Shown piece by piece: positions 55,431 through 63,983 of a stretch of DNA of 64,000 bases (positions are counted from its first letter, which is position 1; the number at the start of each line of letters is the position of its first letter). Origin of the DNA: Xanthobacter sp. NM-25 (GTDB lineage Bacteria > Pseudomonadota > Alphaproteobacteria > Rhizobiales > Xanthobacteraceae). Under the pieces are notes generated by a model that was not told where the DNA came from, ran no database searches, and saw nothing but the letters and a program-made list of their open reading frames with translations. The translations under genes were made by a program, and so were the position numbers. The stretch is from positions 62,001 through 126,000 of the forward strand of contig NZ_JACBFS010000001.1 in assembly GCF_022138605.1 (NCBI RefSeq), written 5' to 3'.

Positions 55431-56485
55431 GCAGTCCCGGCAACAGCAACTCGAGATTACCTCGCCTGAACACGCATCACGTGACGGGACGTCGTGCATT
55501 GCCCGGCGCCTCAACCGGTGAGAGCGCCGTCAGAGCCCGCACCGGCCCGGCGATCGTCCCGCCAGCGCGGCACCGCTGGCGTCAGTGGGCGTGGCGCCCG
55601 ACATAGCAGATGAAGGACAGGCGCCAGGCGCCGTCTCTTCCGCGACGGTCAGCGAAGGACAGCCCCATCCCCGGGGAGCGCTGAGCCTGGCCGGTCCGCG
55701 TCTGCGCCCTGCGTCGATCCCGCTGTTGTGGCGCCGGCGCGCGGCTCGCGAGCTGCGGCGATGCTCCGCTTGTGCCGGTACTGCGAACATTATGCAGTGG
55801 ACAGCTCCAGACCTCACCGGCACTCAAGACCAACGGAGTGTGACACAGCGCACGCCATCCCGCGAGCGGGTGACAGCGGGCGCGGGACCATCCCGATACC
55901 GTAGCGGTTCGAGATTGAAGAGCTTCTGTTTTTTTTAGAGGCCCGGCCCTTCGCCACTCGGCCCGCGTCCCGGCGTTTGCCCGTCTCCTTCGCGCGCCCG
56001 ACGGCAGACGTGGGGGGGCGGCATCCAGACCAACCCATGGGTCGTAGGGCGAGAGCCGGGCTCCATTCACGGCCAGTCGATCGCACCGAAGCGGCCACCC
56101 TCGCAGCGGATGGCCGCGCAGCAAGCCGACACCTGCAATATCCACTGCGACATCCAGGGCAAAACCCGCTGCAAAACCCGCTCAGACAGGTTCGCCGCCC
56201 CCTGCGCCCGCGAACCTCTCAGCCATGCAGGGCGCAGGGTACAGCGTGCCTCATATCCGGCCATCTTCCCGAAGCTGTATGACTAAATTTTAGGCCTGCA
56301 TCGCCACAAACATTTGCAAATGAAAGATTCATAAAGAGGGTCAGTTTGCTCATTCTGTATGCGGATTACGCATTGCTGCGATGCGATACCCCCCATTGGC
56401 GGCGCAGCGGGAAAGCATATGTTGCAGCTCACGAACAGGGAGGCGCCGCAAGGTCAGCCTCTCGGACATCCGAAGGAGAAGACAG
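55431..56485. other. One-kilobase gene-poor stretch between uvrA and the DUF1127 gene
   Basis: Open frames on both strands give Arg/Pro/Ser-rich, unrecognisable translations. An eight-T run at 55929 follows only a very weak hairpin. The last 200 bases, from about 56280, are AT-rich (ATTTGCAAATGAAAGATTC) and likely hold the DUF1127 promoter. I see no RNA gene or mobile element. Confidence 0.5.
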
Positions 56486-56650
56486 ATGTTCCTTTTGGGC
56501 CTTCTGGGTCGCCAGCTTCGTCGCTGGCAGGTTTATAATCGCACCGTTTCCGAGCTCTCCGAGCTGGACGACCGCAGCCTCGCCGACATCAATGTGCGTC
56601 GCAGCGAGATCCGCAGCGTGGCGCGTGAGGCCTCTCTCCACGTGGCGTGA
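56486..56650 (+). CDS. DUF1127 micro-protein
   Basis: A 54-residue basic protein, MFLLGLLGRQLRRWQVYNRT..., with the family motif SELDDRSLADINVRRSEIRSV. DUF1127 proteins are small, Arg-rich and usually strongly expressed; some act through RNA binding in phosphate, nitrogen and stress regulation in alphaproteobacteria. GAAGGAG lies 8 nt before ATG 56486, deciding against earlier in-frame codons. It stands alone, with an AT-rich upstream region and a strong terminator, consistent with an independently regulated, abundant transcript. Confidence 0.88.
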   Translation: MFLLGLLGRQLRRWQVYNRTVSELSELDDRSLADINVRRSEIRSVAREASLHVA

Positions 56651-56732
56651 GCCACAACAAGATCCATGGCGTGAGCCAGCTGAGAGATATGCGGATAAAG
56701 GGCGCCGCGTCCCTTGCGGAAAGCCCCTTGCG

Positions 56733-56759
56733 AAAAATGGCCCCGATGGGGCCATTTTT
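56733..56759. terminator. Strong intrinsic terminator after the DUF1127 gene
   Basis: AAAAATGGCCCC-GAT-GGGGCCATTTTT forms a perfect 12-bp stem ending in a T-run, 83 nt after the DUF1127 stop. The symmetric A-run means it also works on the minus strand. Confidence 0.92.
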
Positions 56760-56942
56760 ATTTTCGGCCGTGGAGCGCCGGCCCTGCGGCATCCCTGCAG
56801 CAGGGCCTCTTGCGGCGGCATCGCACTTGAAGCGGCCTTCCCGCCTGTGGCACACAGCCCATCCTGCCACATGCGGCCGATGCGCACTGCGCGCGCCGCG
56901 GCGTCGGCCATCGCCCGGCCGCGCGTGGCACCAGGAGGAGAG

Positions 56943-58379
56943 ATGCCGATGGACCCCACCCCCACGCTCCGCGCCTCCGGCGCGCCGGTTCATGTGGTGG
57001 GCGCCGGCCTCGCCGGCTCGGAAGCCGCATGGCAGCTGGCCCAGCGCGGTGTTCCCGTCATCCTGCACGAGATGCGCCCCTCGCGCTCCACCGAGGCCCA
57101 CCAGACCGACGGCTGCGCCGAGCTCGTGTGCTCGAACTCCTTCCGCTCCGATGATGCCAATGGCAACGCGGTCGGCGTGCTGCACGCGGAACTGCGCCGC
57201 GCCGGCTCACTCATCCTTGCCTCCGCCGATGCCCACCAGGTGCCGGCCGGCGGGGCGCTGGCGGTGGATCGGGAAGGCTTTTCCCGCGCCGTCACCGCGG
57301 CCCTGGAGGGCCACCCGCTGATTACGCTGGTGCGCGAGGAGCTCACCGCGCTGCCGCCGGCGGACTGGGACCAGGTGATCCTGGCCACCGGCCCTCTCAC
57401 CTCGCCAGCGCTGGCGGCGGCGGTGCTGGAGAAGACCGGCGAAAGCGCCCTCGCCTTCTTCGATGCCATCGCCCCCATCATCCATTTCGATTCGATCGAC
57501 ATGGAGAAGGCCTGGTTCCAGTCGCGCTACGACAAGGAGGGGCCGGGCGGCACCGGCGCCGATTACATCAACTGCCCGCTGAGCGAAGAGCAATACAACG
57601 CCTTTGTGGATGCCCTCATCGCCGGCGAAAAGGTACCGCTGCGCGAGTTCGAGCAGAAGACGCCTTATTTCGACGGCTGCCTGCCCATCGAGGTAATGGC
57701 GGAGCGCGGCCGGGAGACCCTGCGCTTCGGCCCCATGAAGCCGGTGGGACTCACCAATCCGCACACCCCGGGCGTGAAGCCCTATGCCGTGGTGCAGCTG
57801 CGGCAGGACAACAAGCTCGGCACCCTCTACAACATGGTGGGCTTCCAGACGAAGCTGCGCCATGCGGAGCAGGTACGCGTCTTCCGCACCATTCCCGGCC
57901 TTGAGGGGGCGGAATTCGCCCGGCTCGGCGGCCTGCATCGCAACACCTATCTCAACTCCCCGCGCCTGCTGGATTCCACCCTGCGGCTGAAGGCCGATCC
58001 CCGGCTGCGCTTCGCCGGGCAGATCACCGGTTGCGAAGGTTATGTGGAAAGTGCCGCCGTGGGCCTTCTGGCGGGCCGCTTTGCCGCGGCAGAGCGGGCC
58101 GGCACGCCCTTCATGCCGCCGCCGGGCACCACGGCGCTGGGCGCGCTGCTCGGACATATCACCGGTGGACATATCGAGGCCGAGGGCGAAGGCCCGCGCT
58201 CGTTCCAGCCCATGAACATCAATTTCGGCCTGTTCCCGCCCCTCACCGAGGCCCCCAAGGGAGAAGGCGGAAAGCGCCTGCGCGGAGCCGAGAAGACTGC
58301 CGCAAAAAAGCGCGCCCTGGCGGCGCGGGCCCTGGCCGATGTGGCGGCGTGGCTCGACTCCACGGCCCCAGCGGCTTAA
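56943..58379 (+). CDS. trmFO: Methylenetetrahydrofolate-tRNA-(uracil-5-)-methyltransferase TrmFO
   Basis: A 478-residue FAD enzyme that makes ribothymidine at tRNA position 54 using methylene-THF. The FAD-binding motif is HVVGAGLAGSEAAWQLAQRG. CAELVCSNSFRSDDANGNAVG, YINCPLSEEQYNAFVDALI, RETLRFGPMKPVGL and QITGCEGYVESAAVGLLAG are family signatures; the conserved Cys residues are kept. AGGAGG precedes two possible ATGs (56943 and 56949). The frame opens 200 codons earlier, across the DUF1127 gene and its terminator, and that part is not coding. Confidence 0.95.
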   Translation: MPMDPTPTLRASGAPVHVVGAGLAGSEAAWQLAQRGVPVILHEMRPSRSTEAHQTDGCAELVCSNSFRSDDANGNAVGVLHAELRRAGSLILASADAHQVPAGGALAVDREGFSRAVTAALEGHPLITLVREELTALPPADWDQVILATGPLTSPALAAAVLEKTGESALAFFDAIAPIIHFDSIDMEKAWFQSRYDKEGPGGTGADYINCPLSEEQYNAFVDALIAGEKVPLREFEQKTPYFDGCLPIEVMAERGRETLRFGPMKPVGLTNPHTPGVKPYAVVQLRQDNKLGTLYNMVGFQTKLRHAEQVRVFRTIPGLEGAEFARLGGLHRNTYLNSPRLLDSTLRLKADPRLRFAGQITGCEGYVESAAVGLLAGRFAAAERAGTPFMPPPGTTALGALLGHITGGHIEAEGEGPRSFQPMNINFGLFPPLTEAPKGEGGKRLRGAEKTAAKKRALAARALADVAAWLDSTAPAA

Positions 58380-58388
58380 GAGGCGCAG

Positions 58389-59492
58389 ATGGCTCGCACC
58401 GTCAGCATCGTTCCGCCCATCGAATATGGCGCCGATCCGGCCCGCTTCACCGTGGATACGGTGCTGAAGCGCGACGTGTTCTCCACTGTCGAGCGCGGCA
58501 CCTGGACCGACCGTGAGGGTCGCGCATGGCCCGCCGTGCGCCGGCGCTGGAACGAGGTCTCGCCTTGGCTCGCGCCGCTCGCGCGCCAGCTCGCCACCCA
58601 TGAGGTGAAGGCGCTGGAGAAGGTGACCGATACCGGCGTCACCACGCCGCTGCTCGCCGTCGGCCACCGCTTTTTGGTGCGCGGCTGGGTGGAAGGGGTG
58701 CCGCTGCAGATCGCGCGGCCCAGCGGCGACAGCCATTTCTTCCACTCGGCCCGGCAGGCGCTGCACATTCTCCATCGCGCCGGCTATGTGCACAATGACC
58801 TCGCCAAGCAGCAGAACTGGCTGCGCGGGGCCGATGGCGAAGCCTGGCTGATGGATTTCCAGCTGGCGCTGCCCATCTCCCGCCGGTGGAAGCTCGGCCG
58901 GGTGCTCGCCTATGAGGACCTGCGCCACCTGCTCAAGCACAAGCGCACCTATTGTCCCGATGAGCTGACGCCCCGCGAGAAGGCCATGCTGGCCAAGAAG
59001 AGCGTGCCCACGCGCATCTGGATGGCCACCGGCAAGAAGGTCTATCGCTTCGTCACCCGTCGCCTGCTGTCCTATTCGGATACGGAGGGGCGCGGCCCCC
59101 GGGTCACGCAGGTGGGCCCGCTCATCATCGCCGCGCTGAAGACCCACCCGGCGGTGGCCGACGCCCATATGTCCGATTTCCAGACCCTCGGCGGCAAGGT
59201 GGGGCTTTACGCCTTCGTCGAGCCCCGCGCGGCGGTGACGGTGGACGATCTCCGTGCGCACCTCGCCCAGACCCTGCCGGACCGCCCCCATCTCGACCAC
59301 CTGCAGCTGGTGCCGGCTCTGCCGCGCGCTGCGGATGGAACGGTGCGCGATGATCTGCTGCTGTTGATCGCCCGCAACCAGATCGAGATGCTGGATGCCC
59401 TCGCCGGTTCCGATGCCCTGCGGGCGCAGGTGGCCGACATCGCCCGGGCGCGGCTCAATCTCACCGATCGCATCACCCGCTCCGCCGCCTGA
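58389..59492 (+). CDS. Protein-kinase-like protein with an acyl-CoA-synthetase C-domain-like tail
   Basis: A 367-residue protein. Residues 20-165 look like a small kinase-fold domain: the catalytic loop is HNDLAKQQN (135-143) and the metal-binding motif is DFQ (156-158), as in RIO- and LPS-kinase-like enzymes rather than classic Ser/Thr kinases. Residues 245-335 resemble the C-terminal domain of adenylate-forming enzymes (THPAVADAHMSDFQTLGGKV, then LQLVPALPRAADGTVRDDLL). The catalytic Lys of the SGK motif is missing, replaced by DGT. It lies 9 nt after trmFO. Kinase-like is well supported; the tail assignment is by pattern, and no target is known. Confidence 0.75.
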   Translation: MARTVSIVPPIEYGADPARFTVDTVLKRDVFSTVERGTWTDREGRAWPAVRRRWNEVSPWLAPLARQLATHEVKALEKVTDTGVTTPLLAVGHRFLVRGWVEGVPLQIARPSGDSHFFHSARQALHILHRAGYVHNDLAKQQNWLRGADGEAWLMDFQLALPISRRWKLGRVLAYEDLRHLLKHKRTYCPDELTPREKAMLAKKSVPTRIWMATGKKVYRFVTRRLLSYSDTEGRGPRVTQVGPLIIAALKTHPAVADAHMSDFQTLGGKVGLYAFVEPRAAVTVDDLRAHLAQTLPDRPHLDHLQLVPALPRAADGTVRDDLLLLIARNQIEMLDALAGSDALRAQVADIARARLNLTDRITRSAA

Positions 59493-59555
59493 GGACAGCA
59501 CCGGCCGGCGCCCTAACCGTCCGCATTCAGACGCGGCCCCTGACCGCGCGCCGAG

Positions 59556-59600
59556 AGCGTGCTTGCCGAGAAGGTGCTTGCCTAGAGGGTGCTTGCCTGG
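59556..59600. repeat. Three 15-nt tandem repeats across the stop codon of the squalene/phytoene synthase-like gene
   Basis: Three imperfect copies of ARGGTGCTTGCCNRG (59556-59570, 59571-59585, 59586-59600). The central unit holds the stop codon (59582-59584) of the minus-strand gene. This is a different unit from the ppiA array but has the same length and the same position relative to a gene end. Confidence 0.8.
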
Positions 59601-60496
59601 AGCCAGCTGCGTCCGGTCGCGGCCCGCCGTCCGGCGCGCCACACCCCGAGCGCCCGACGCCAGCCGGCCAGCCCGGCCACCTCGCGGAACGGATCGCGGA
59701 TTTTCGCCAGGGCCCTTAGGTCGCCGGTCACCAGGGACAAGGTCAGATAGGGCGGCGCCATTGCGATCCGCTCGGCGGGCGCCAAGCCATGCAGGACCGC
59801 GGCCGCCTCTCTGAAATGGTCGGCGGCGATGTCGCGCAGATCGCCCAGCGCCGCCTGCAGCTGCGGCGTCACCACGCCGCTCACCGCCCCCTCCCGATCG
59901 AGCCCATGGCGAGCCAGAAGATCAAGGGGCAGATAGCACTGCCCACGCCCCGCATGGATGGGAAACGCCCGCATCAACCCCGTGAGCGCAATGGCGACGC
60001 CGCCATGGCCCGAGGCATCCGTTGCGCGCGCCGCCTCCGCCCCGCCCAGCACCAGGGCCGAGAGCTGCAGCAGCGCCCCCGCCGTCTCCCCCGCATAGCC
60101 TTCCAGATCGCCAAGAGTCGGCATGGGATCGTCGTAGAGATCGAAGATGCGGGCATCCACCAGATTGATCAGGCTCTGCGCCGGCAGCGCAAAGCGCGTC
60201 TTCGTGTCCATCAGGGCCAGGGCCACCGGGTGGGCCTCCACAGCGCCCCGGCCCTCACCCTCGATCACCTCGCGCCACCAGGCCAGGCGCACCTCGCCGG
60301 GCAGCGGCTCGCGCACCACCTCGCGCACACGGGCGACATCGTAATTGAAGGCGTAGAGCGCCATCAGGTGCTGGCGCAGCGCGGCGGGTGCGAACAGCGC
60401 CGCGAGAAAGCGATCGCGATCCTGGCGGCGCACCAGATCCATGCAATGGGCGTAGGCCGCATCAAGCAGGGCGGTGGAGCTGGGGGAGGCTGACAT
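59582..60496 (-). CDS. Squalene/phytoene synthase family protein (NDUFAF6-like)
   Basis: A protein of 304 residues from ATG 60496 (MSASPSSTALLDAAYAHCMD), or 313 from GTG/ATG 60523. The isoprenoid-synthase fold is indicated by LMALYAFNYDVARVREVV and VRLAWWREVIEG, then YAGETAGALLQLSALVL. The aspartate-rich DXXXD substrate motifs of true synthases are not well preserved, which suggests a non-catalytic role. Mitochondrial NDUFAF6, a complex I assembly factor, belongs to this branch. It follows the DUF498 gene closely. Confidence 0.82.
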   Translation of the reverse strand: MSASPSSTALLDAAYAHCMDLVRRQDRDRFLAALFAPAALRQHLMALYAFNYDVARVREVVREPLPGEVRLAWWREVIEGEGRGAVEAHPVALALMDTKTRFALPAQSLINLVDARIFDLYDDPMPTLGDLEGYAGETAGALLQLSALVLGGAEAARATDASGHGGVAIALTGLMRAFPIHAGRGQCYLPLDLLARHGLDREGAVSGVVTPQLQAALGDLRDIAADHFREAAAVLHGLAPAERIAMAPPYLTLSLVTGDLRALAKIRDPFREVAGLAGWRRALGVWRAGRRAATGRSWLQASTL

Positions 60497-60568
60497 TTGC
60501 GATGGATACGCCGGAAATGGCACTGCCGCCAGCTGCGGCGGCGTGGGGGGAACGACCGGGGCGCGGTC

Positions 60569-60949
60569 TCAGAAGCTGATCAGCGCCGCGCCCACCGGCC
60601 GGCCTTCGCCCAGCAGCACATTGTAGGTGGAGGCGGCCGAGCCGGTCGGCATCAGCTCGAACCGCAGGCCCGCATCACGCAGAAGCTGCTGCAGCGGCGC
60701 CTTGAGATGGGCCGGATCCTGCCCGGTGCCGATCAGCAGCAGCTCAAAGCGGCCCGCCTCCGCGATGATGGGGGCAAAGGCCGCCGCATCGAGATCCGCC
60801 ATGCGCAGTGGCGCCCAGGGGCGAATGCCGGACGGCAGCGCCAGAAGCGAGCCGCCATGGGACATGCCGGCGAAGTGAAAGAACTTCGCCGCATAGCCAT
60901 CGAAGGGCACCTGCCGTGGCAGGAACGGAACGTCCGGCCGCGACACCAT
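60569..60949 (-). CDS. Mth938/DUF498 family protein (NDUFAF3-like)
   Basis: A 126-residue single-domain protein. FDGYAAKFFHFAGMSHGGSL and FELLLIGTGQDPAHL are the family motifs, followed by LMPTGSAASTYNVLLGEGRP. Human NDUFAF3, a complex I assembly factor, is in this family; the bacterial role is not established. The ATG at 60949 begins 4 nt after the secF stop; the frame is open 28 codons further, into secF, without similarity. It is probably translated with secDF. Confidence 0.88.
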   Translation of the reverse strand: MVSRPDVPFLPRQVPFDGYAAKFFHFAGMSHGGSLLALPSGIRPWAPLRMADLDAAAFAPIIAEAGRFELLLIGTGQDPAHLKAPLQQLLRDAGLRFELMPTGSAASTYNVLLGEGRPVGAALISF

Positions 60950-60953
60950 GAGG

Positions 60954-62051
60954 TCAGCCCTTCCGCTTGCCGCCTCGTCCGCCCTTGGGCGCGGACTTGC
61001 GGCCGCTCTTGGAGGAGGCGCCGGCCGGGGCACTCACGGGAGCCGGGGCAGAGCGCCCCTCAACCACTTCTTCCGCCTCGATGAACTCGGCGGCCTCGGC
61101 CACGTTCAGCACATCCTCCGGCCCTTCCGCCACCGGCTCCGCCTTGGGCTCCGCCACGCGCGCGCGCAGGCCCAGGTGGATGAGGATGGGCGCCGCCACG
61201 AAGATGGTCGAATAGGTACCGATGACCACGCCCACCGTCATAGCCAGCGAGAAGCCGCGCAGCACCTCGCCGCCGAAGAAATAGAGGGCGAGGGTGGCGA
61301 AGAAGGTGGTGGTGGAAACGATGATGGTTCGTGAGAAGGTGGCGTTCACCGCCACATCCAGCAGCTCCGGAAGCGGCATCTTCTTGTAGCGCCGCAGCAT
61401 CTCCCGGATGCGGTCATACACCACCACCGTATCATTGAGCGAATAGCCCATGATGGTGAGGATGGCGGCGATGGACGTGAGGTCGAAGTCGATGCCGAAC
61501 AGGGAGTAGATCATCAAGGTGACGAAGATGTCGTGCATCGTCGTCACGATGGCGCCCACGGCGAACTGCCACTCGAAACGGAACCACAGATAGGCCAGCA
61601 CCGCGACGGCGCCCAGCACCATGGCCAGAATGGACTGGCGCACCAGTTCGCCGGACACGCTCGGCCCCACCGATTCCACCCGGCGGATGGAGTAGTCCGA
61701 ACCCAGCGCGCCGCGCACCTTGGCGACGATGGCCTGCTGGGCCTCGTCGGAGGTGCCGACCTCGCCGAGGCGGATCAGCACATCGCGCGGTGAACCGAAC
61801 TCCTGGATCTGCACGTCGCCGACATCGAGATCGGTGAGATGCTCACGCAGAGAGGCGAGATCCGCCGCCTGCTGGCTGGACTGCGCCTCGATCAGCGTAC
61901 CGCCTCGGAAATCGATACCGAGGTTGAAGCCGACGGTGGCGAACAGCAGCACCGCCACCAGCGACATGATCGCCGAGAACGGGAAGCTGTAACGGCGCAG
62001 CTTCATGAACCCGATATGGGTGTGCGCCGGAATGTAGTCGATCAAAGGCAT
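60954..62051 (-). CDS. secF: Protein translocase subunit SecF
   Basis: A 365-residue RND-type inner-membrane protein that, with SecD and YajC, uses the proton gradient to finish Sec-dependent export. Six membrane segments are visible. FNLGIDFRGGTLIE is in the periplasmic domain, and ILTIMGYSLNDTVVVYDRIREM is the conserved stretch of membrane segment 4-5. The C-terminal cytoplasmic tail is about 60 residues long, Ala/Glu-rich then Lys-rich (KSGRKSAPKGGRGGKRKG), longer than in E. coli. Confidence 0.96.
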   Translation of the reverse strand: MPLIDYIPAHTHIGFMKLRRYSFPFSAIMSLVAVLLFATVGFNLGIDFRGGTLIEAQSSQQAADLASLREHLTDLDVGDVQIQEFGSPRDVLIRLGEVGTSDEAQQAIVAKVRGALGSDYSIRRVESVGPSVSGELVRQSILAMVLGAVAVLAYLWFRFEWQFAVGAIVTTMHDIFVTLMIYSLFGIDFDLTSIAAILTIMGYSLNDTVVVYDRIREMLRRYKKMPLPELLDVAVNATFSRTIIVSTTTFFATLALYFFGGEVLRGFSLAMTVGVVIGTYSTIFVAAPILIHLGLRARVAEPKAEPVAEGPEDVLNVAEAAEFIEAEEVVEGRSAPAPVSAPAGASSKSGRKSAPKGGRGGKRKG

Positions 62052-62064
62052 GAGCGGCGCACCT

Positions 62065-63672
62065 TCAGATGGGCAGCTTGGCCGGACGCTGCCACTTCAC
62101 CCACCAGGCAATCATCAGGCGGGTGAGGGTGTAGGCCGTGAACATGGTGGTCAGAAGGCCGAGGATGTAGGTGACGGCAAAGCCGCGCACCGGTCCCGAG
62201 CCTCCCATGAGGAAGAGGATGAGCGCCGTCGCAAGCGACGTGACGTTGGCATCCACGATGGTGCCGAGCGCATTCACGAAACCCTTGTCGATGGCCGAAA
62301 TGGCCGCCCGACCCTCGCGGGCCTCGTCGCGGATGCGCTCGAAGATCACCACGTTGGAGTCGACCGCCATGCCGATGGTGAGCACCACGCCGGCGATGCC
62401 CGGCAGGGTCAGCGTCGCGCCCAGAACCGACTGCAGCGCGAACATGAAGGTGACATGCACCGCCAGGGCGATGAGGGCGAACAGCCCGAACAGGCCGTAG
62501 ACGGCGATCATGAACACCGCCACCAGGCCGGTGGCCACATAACCCGCCACCTTCCCTGCCTCGATGGAATCGGCGCCAAGGCTCGGGCCCACGGTGCGCT
62601 CTTCCACCACCTTCAGGGGGGCCGGCAGCGCGCCGGCCCGCAGAAGGATGGCCAGGTCGTTGGCCTGCTGCACGGTGAACGCACCGGAGATCTGCCCCGA
62701 GCCGCCGAGGATGGGCTCGCGGATTACCGGCGCCGAGATCACCTGATTGTCGAGCACGATGGCGAACGGCCGGCCCACCGCATCCTGGGTGGTGGCGGCG
62801 AACCGTCGGGCGCCATTGGAATTGAAGCGGAAGCTGACGATGGGCTCACGCGAGTTCTGATCGAAGCCCGGCTGGGCATCCACCAGATCCTCGCCAGAGA
62901 CGCGAACCTGCTTCTCCACCAGATAGGGCTGGCCGTCCTGCCCCTGCAGCACTTCCGAATCGGGCGGCGGGCGCCCTTCCATCGCCTGCTGCGGCGACAT
63001 GGACTGGTCCACCATGCGGAAGCTGAGCTTGGCGGTCTGGCCCAGCAGCGCCTTGAGACGCTGGGGATCCTGCAGGCCGGGGACCTGGACCAGGATACGG
63101 TCCACGCCCTGGCGCTGAATGTTGGGCTCCACCGTGCCCAACTGGTCGATACGGCGGCGGATGATCTCGATGGACTGATCCACCGCGGCACGCATGCGTG
63201 CGTTGAGCCCGGCCTCGGTCAGCTGCAGGGTGATGGCCCCTTCGCTGCCCGACGACACGGTGAGATCCATCTCGCCGGTGCCACCCCCGAACAGGGTATT
63301 GGTGACCGGCGCGGCGAGCTTGCGCAGCTCCGCCAGGGCCTTGTCCGTATCGGCTGCATCGCGCAGACGCAGCGTCACCGCCGTGTCGCGGATGGCGAGG
63401 TTGCTGTAGCCGATCTTCTGATCGCGCAGCACACGCCGCACTTCATCGCGCAGCTGCTCGGCGCGCTCCTTACGGAGCGCGGCCCCATCCACCTCGAGCA
63501 GGATGTGGGAACCGCCCTGCAGATCGAGGCCGAGGGTCACACGGCTCGATGCCAGCCACGAAGGCAGGTGCTGCAGCACGCTCTGCGGCAGCACATTGGG
63601 CAGCGCGAACAGAATGCCAAGGGCGACCGTGAACAGGATCGCCACTGTCTTAAGTCGGGAGAAATGCAGCAT
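62065..63672 (-). CDS. secD: Protein translocase subunit SecD
   Basis: A 535-residue partner of SecF. The first membrane segment (VAILFTVALGILFALPNVLP) precedes the large periplasmic P1 domain starting LGLDLQGGSHILLEVD. The P1 head region includes VSFRFNSNGARRFAATTQ. The membrane core has ADSIEAGKVAGYVATGLVAV and GMAVDSNVVIFERIRDEA with the functional Asp. It lies 13 nt before secF and 20 nt after yajC. Confidence 0.97.
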   Translation of the reverse strand: MLHFSRLKTVAILFTVALGILFALPNVLPQSVLQHLPSWLASSRVTLGLDLQGGSHILLEVDGAALRKERAEQLRDEVRRVLRDQKIGYSNLAIRDTAVTLRLRDAADTDKALAELRKLAAPVTNTLFGGGTGEMDLTVSSGSEGAITLQLTEAGLNARMRAAVDQSIEIIRRRIDQLGTVEPNIQRQGVDRILVQVPGLQDPQRLKALLGQTAKLSFRMVDQSMSPQQAMEGRPPPDSEVLQGQDGQPYLVEKQVRVSGEDLVDAQPGFDQNSREPIVSFRFNSNGARRFAATTQDAVGRPFAIVLDNQVISAPVIREPILGGSGQISGAFTVQQANDLAILLRAGALPAPLKVVEERTVGPSLGADSIEAGKVAGYVATGLVAVFMIAVYGLFGLFALIALAVHVTFMFALQSVLGATLTLPGIAGVVLTIGMAVDSNVVIFERIRDEAREGRAAISAIDKGFVNALGTIVDANVTSLATALILFLMGGSGPVRGFAVTYILGLLTTMFTAYTLTRLMIAWWVKWQRPAKLPI

Positions 63673-63692
63673 GTCGCGCGCAATCTATAGAA

Positions 63693-63983
63693 TCAGGACG
63701 CCGCAGCCTCGTCCTTGGCAGGCTCGCCCTTGGAGCGGACGGTGGCGATCTGCGAGCGCATCTGGCGCACGCGCACGTTGTCAGCCACCTGCAGCTCGAT
63801 CTCGTTCTCGTCCACCACGCGGGCCACCTTGCCCACGAGGCCGCCGGCGGTCACCACCACGTCGCCGCGACGCAGGGCGGTCACCATCTCCTGGTGGGCC
63901 TTCGCCCGCTTCTGCTGCGGCCGCAGGATGAGGAAGTACATCACCACGAAGATCAGCAGGAACGGGGCAAGCTGAATGAGCAT
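63693..63983 (-). CDS. yajC: Preprotein translocase subunit YajC
   Basis: A 96-residue single-pass protein associated with SecDF. The N-terminal membrane helix MLIQLAPFLLIFVVMYFLIL is followed by RPQQKRAKAHQEMVTALRRG and the beta-rich DVVVTAGGLVGKVARV. First gene of the yajC-secD-secF-DUF498-squalene synthase-like operon. Only 17 nt of its upstream region lie in the window, so its promoter cannot be seen. Confidence 0.96.
   Translation of the reverse strand: MLIQLAPFLLIFVVMYFLILRPQQKRAKAHQEMVTALRRGDVVVTAGGLVGKVARVVDENEIELQVADNVRVRQMRSQIATVRSKGEPAKDEAAAS

Noticed and set aside
55900..55936. Possible sRNA terminator with an eight-T run
   Set aside because: The only hairpin before the T-run is GAAGAGCTTC, at best 3-4 bp. 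That is too weak for an intrinsic terminator.
55582..56145. 187-residue minus-strand frame ending GRDGAWRLSFICYVGRHAH
   Set aside because: The last 25 residues look protein-like, but the remainder is Arg/Ser/Pro-rich and nothing matches a known family. Not enough to call a gene or pseudogene.
57207..59642. 811-residue minus-strand frame opposite trmFO and the kinase-like gene
   Set aside because: It spans two well-supported genes on the other strand and has shadow-type composition.
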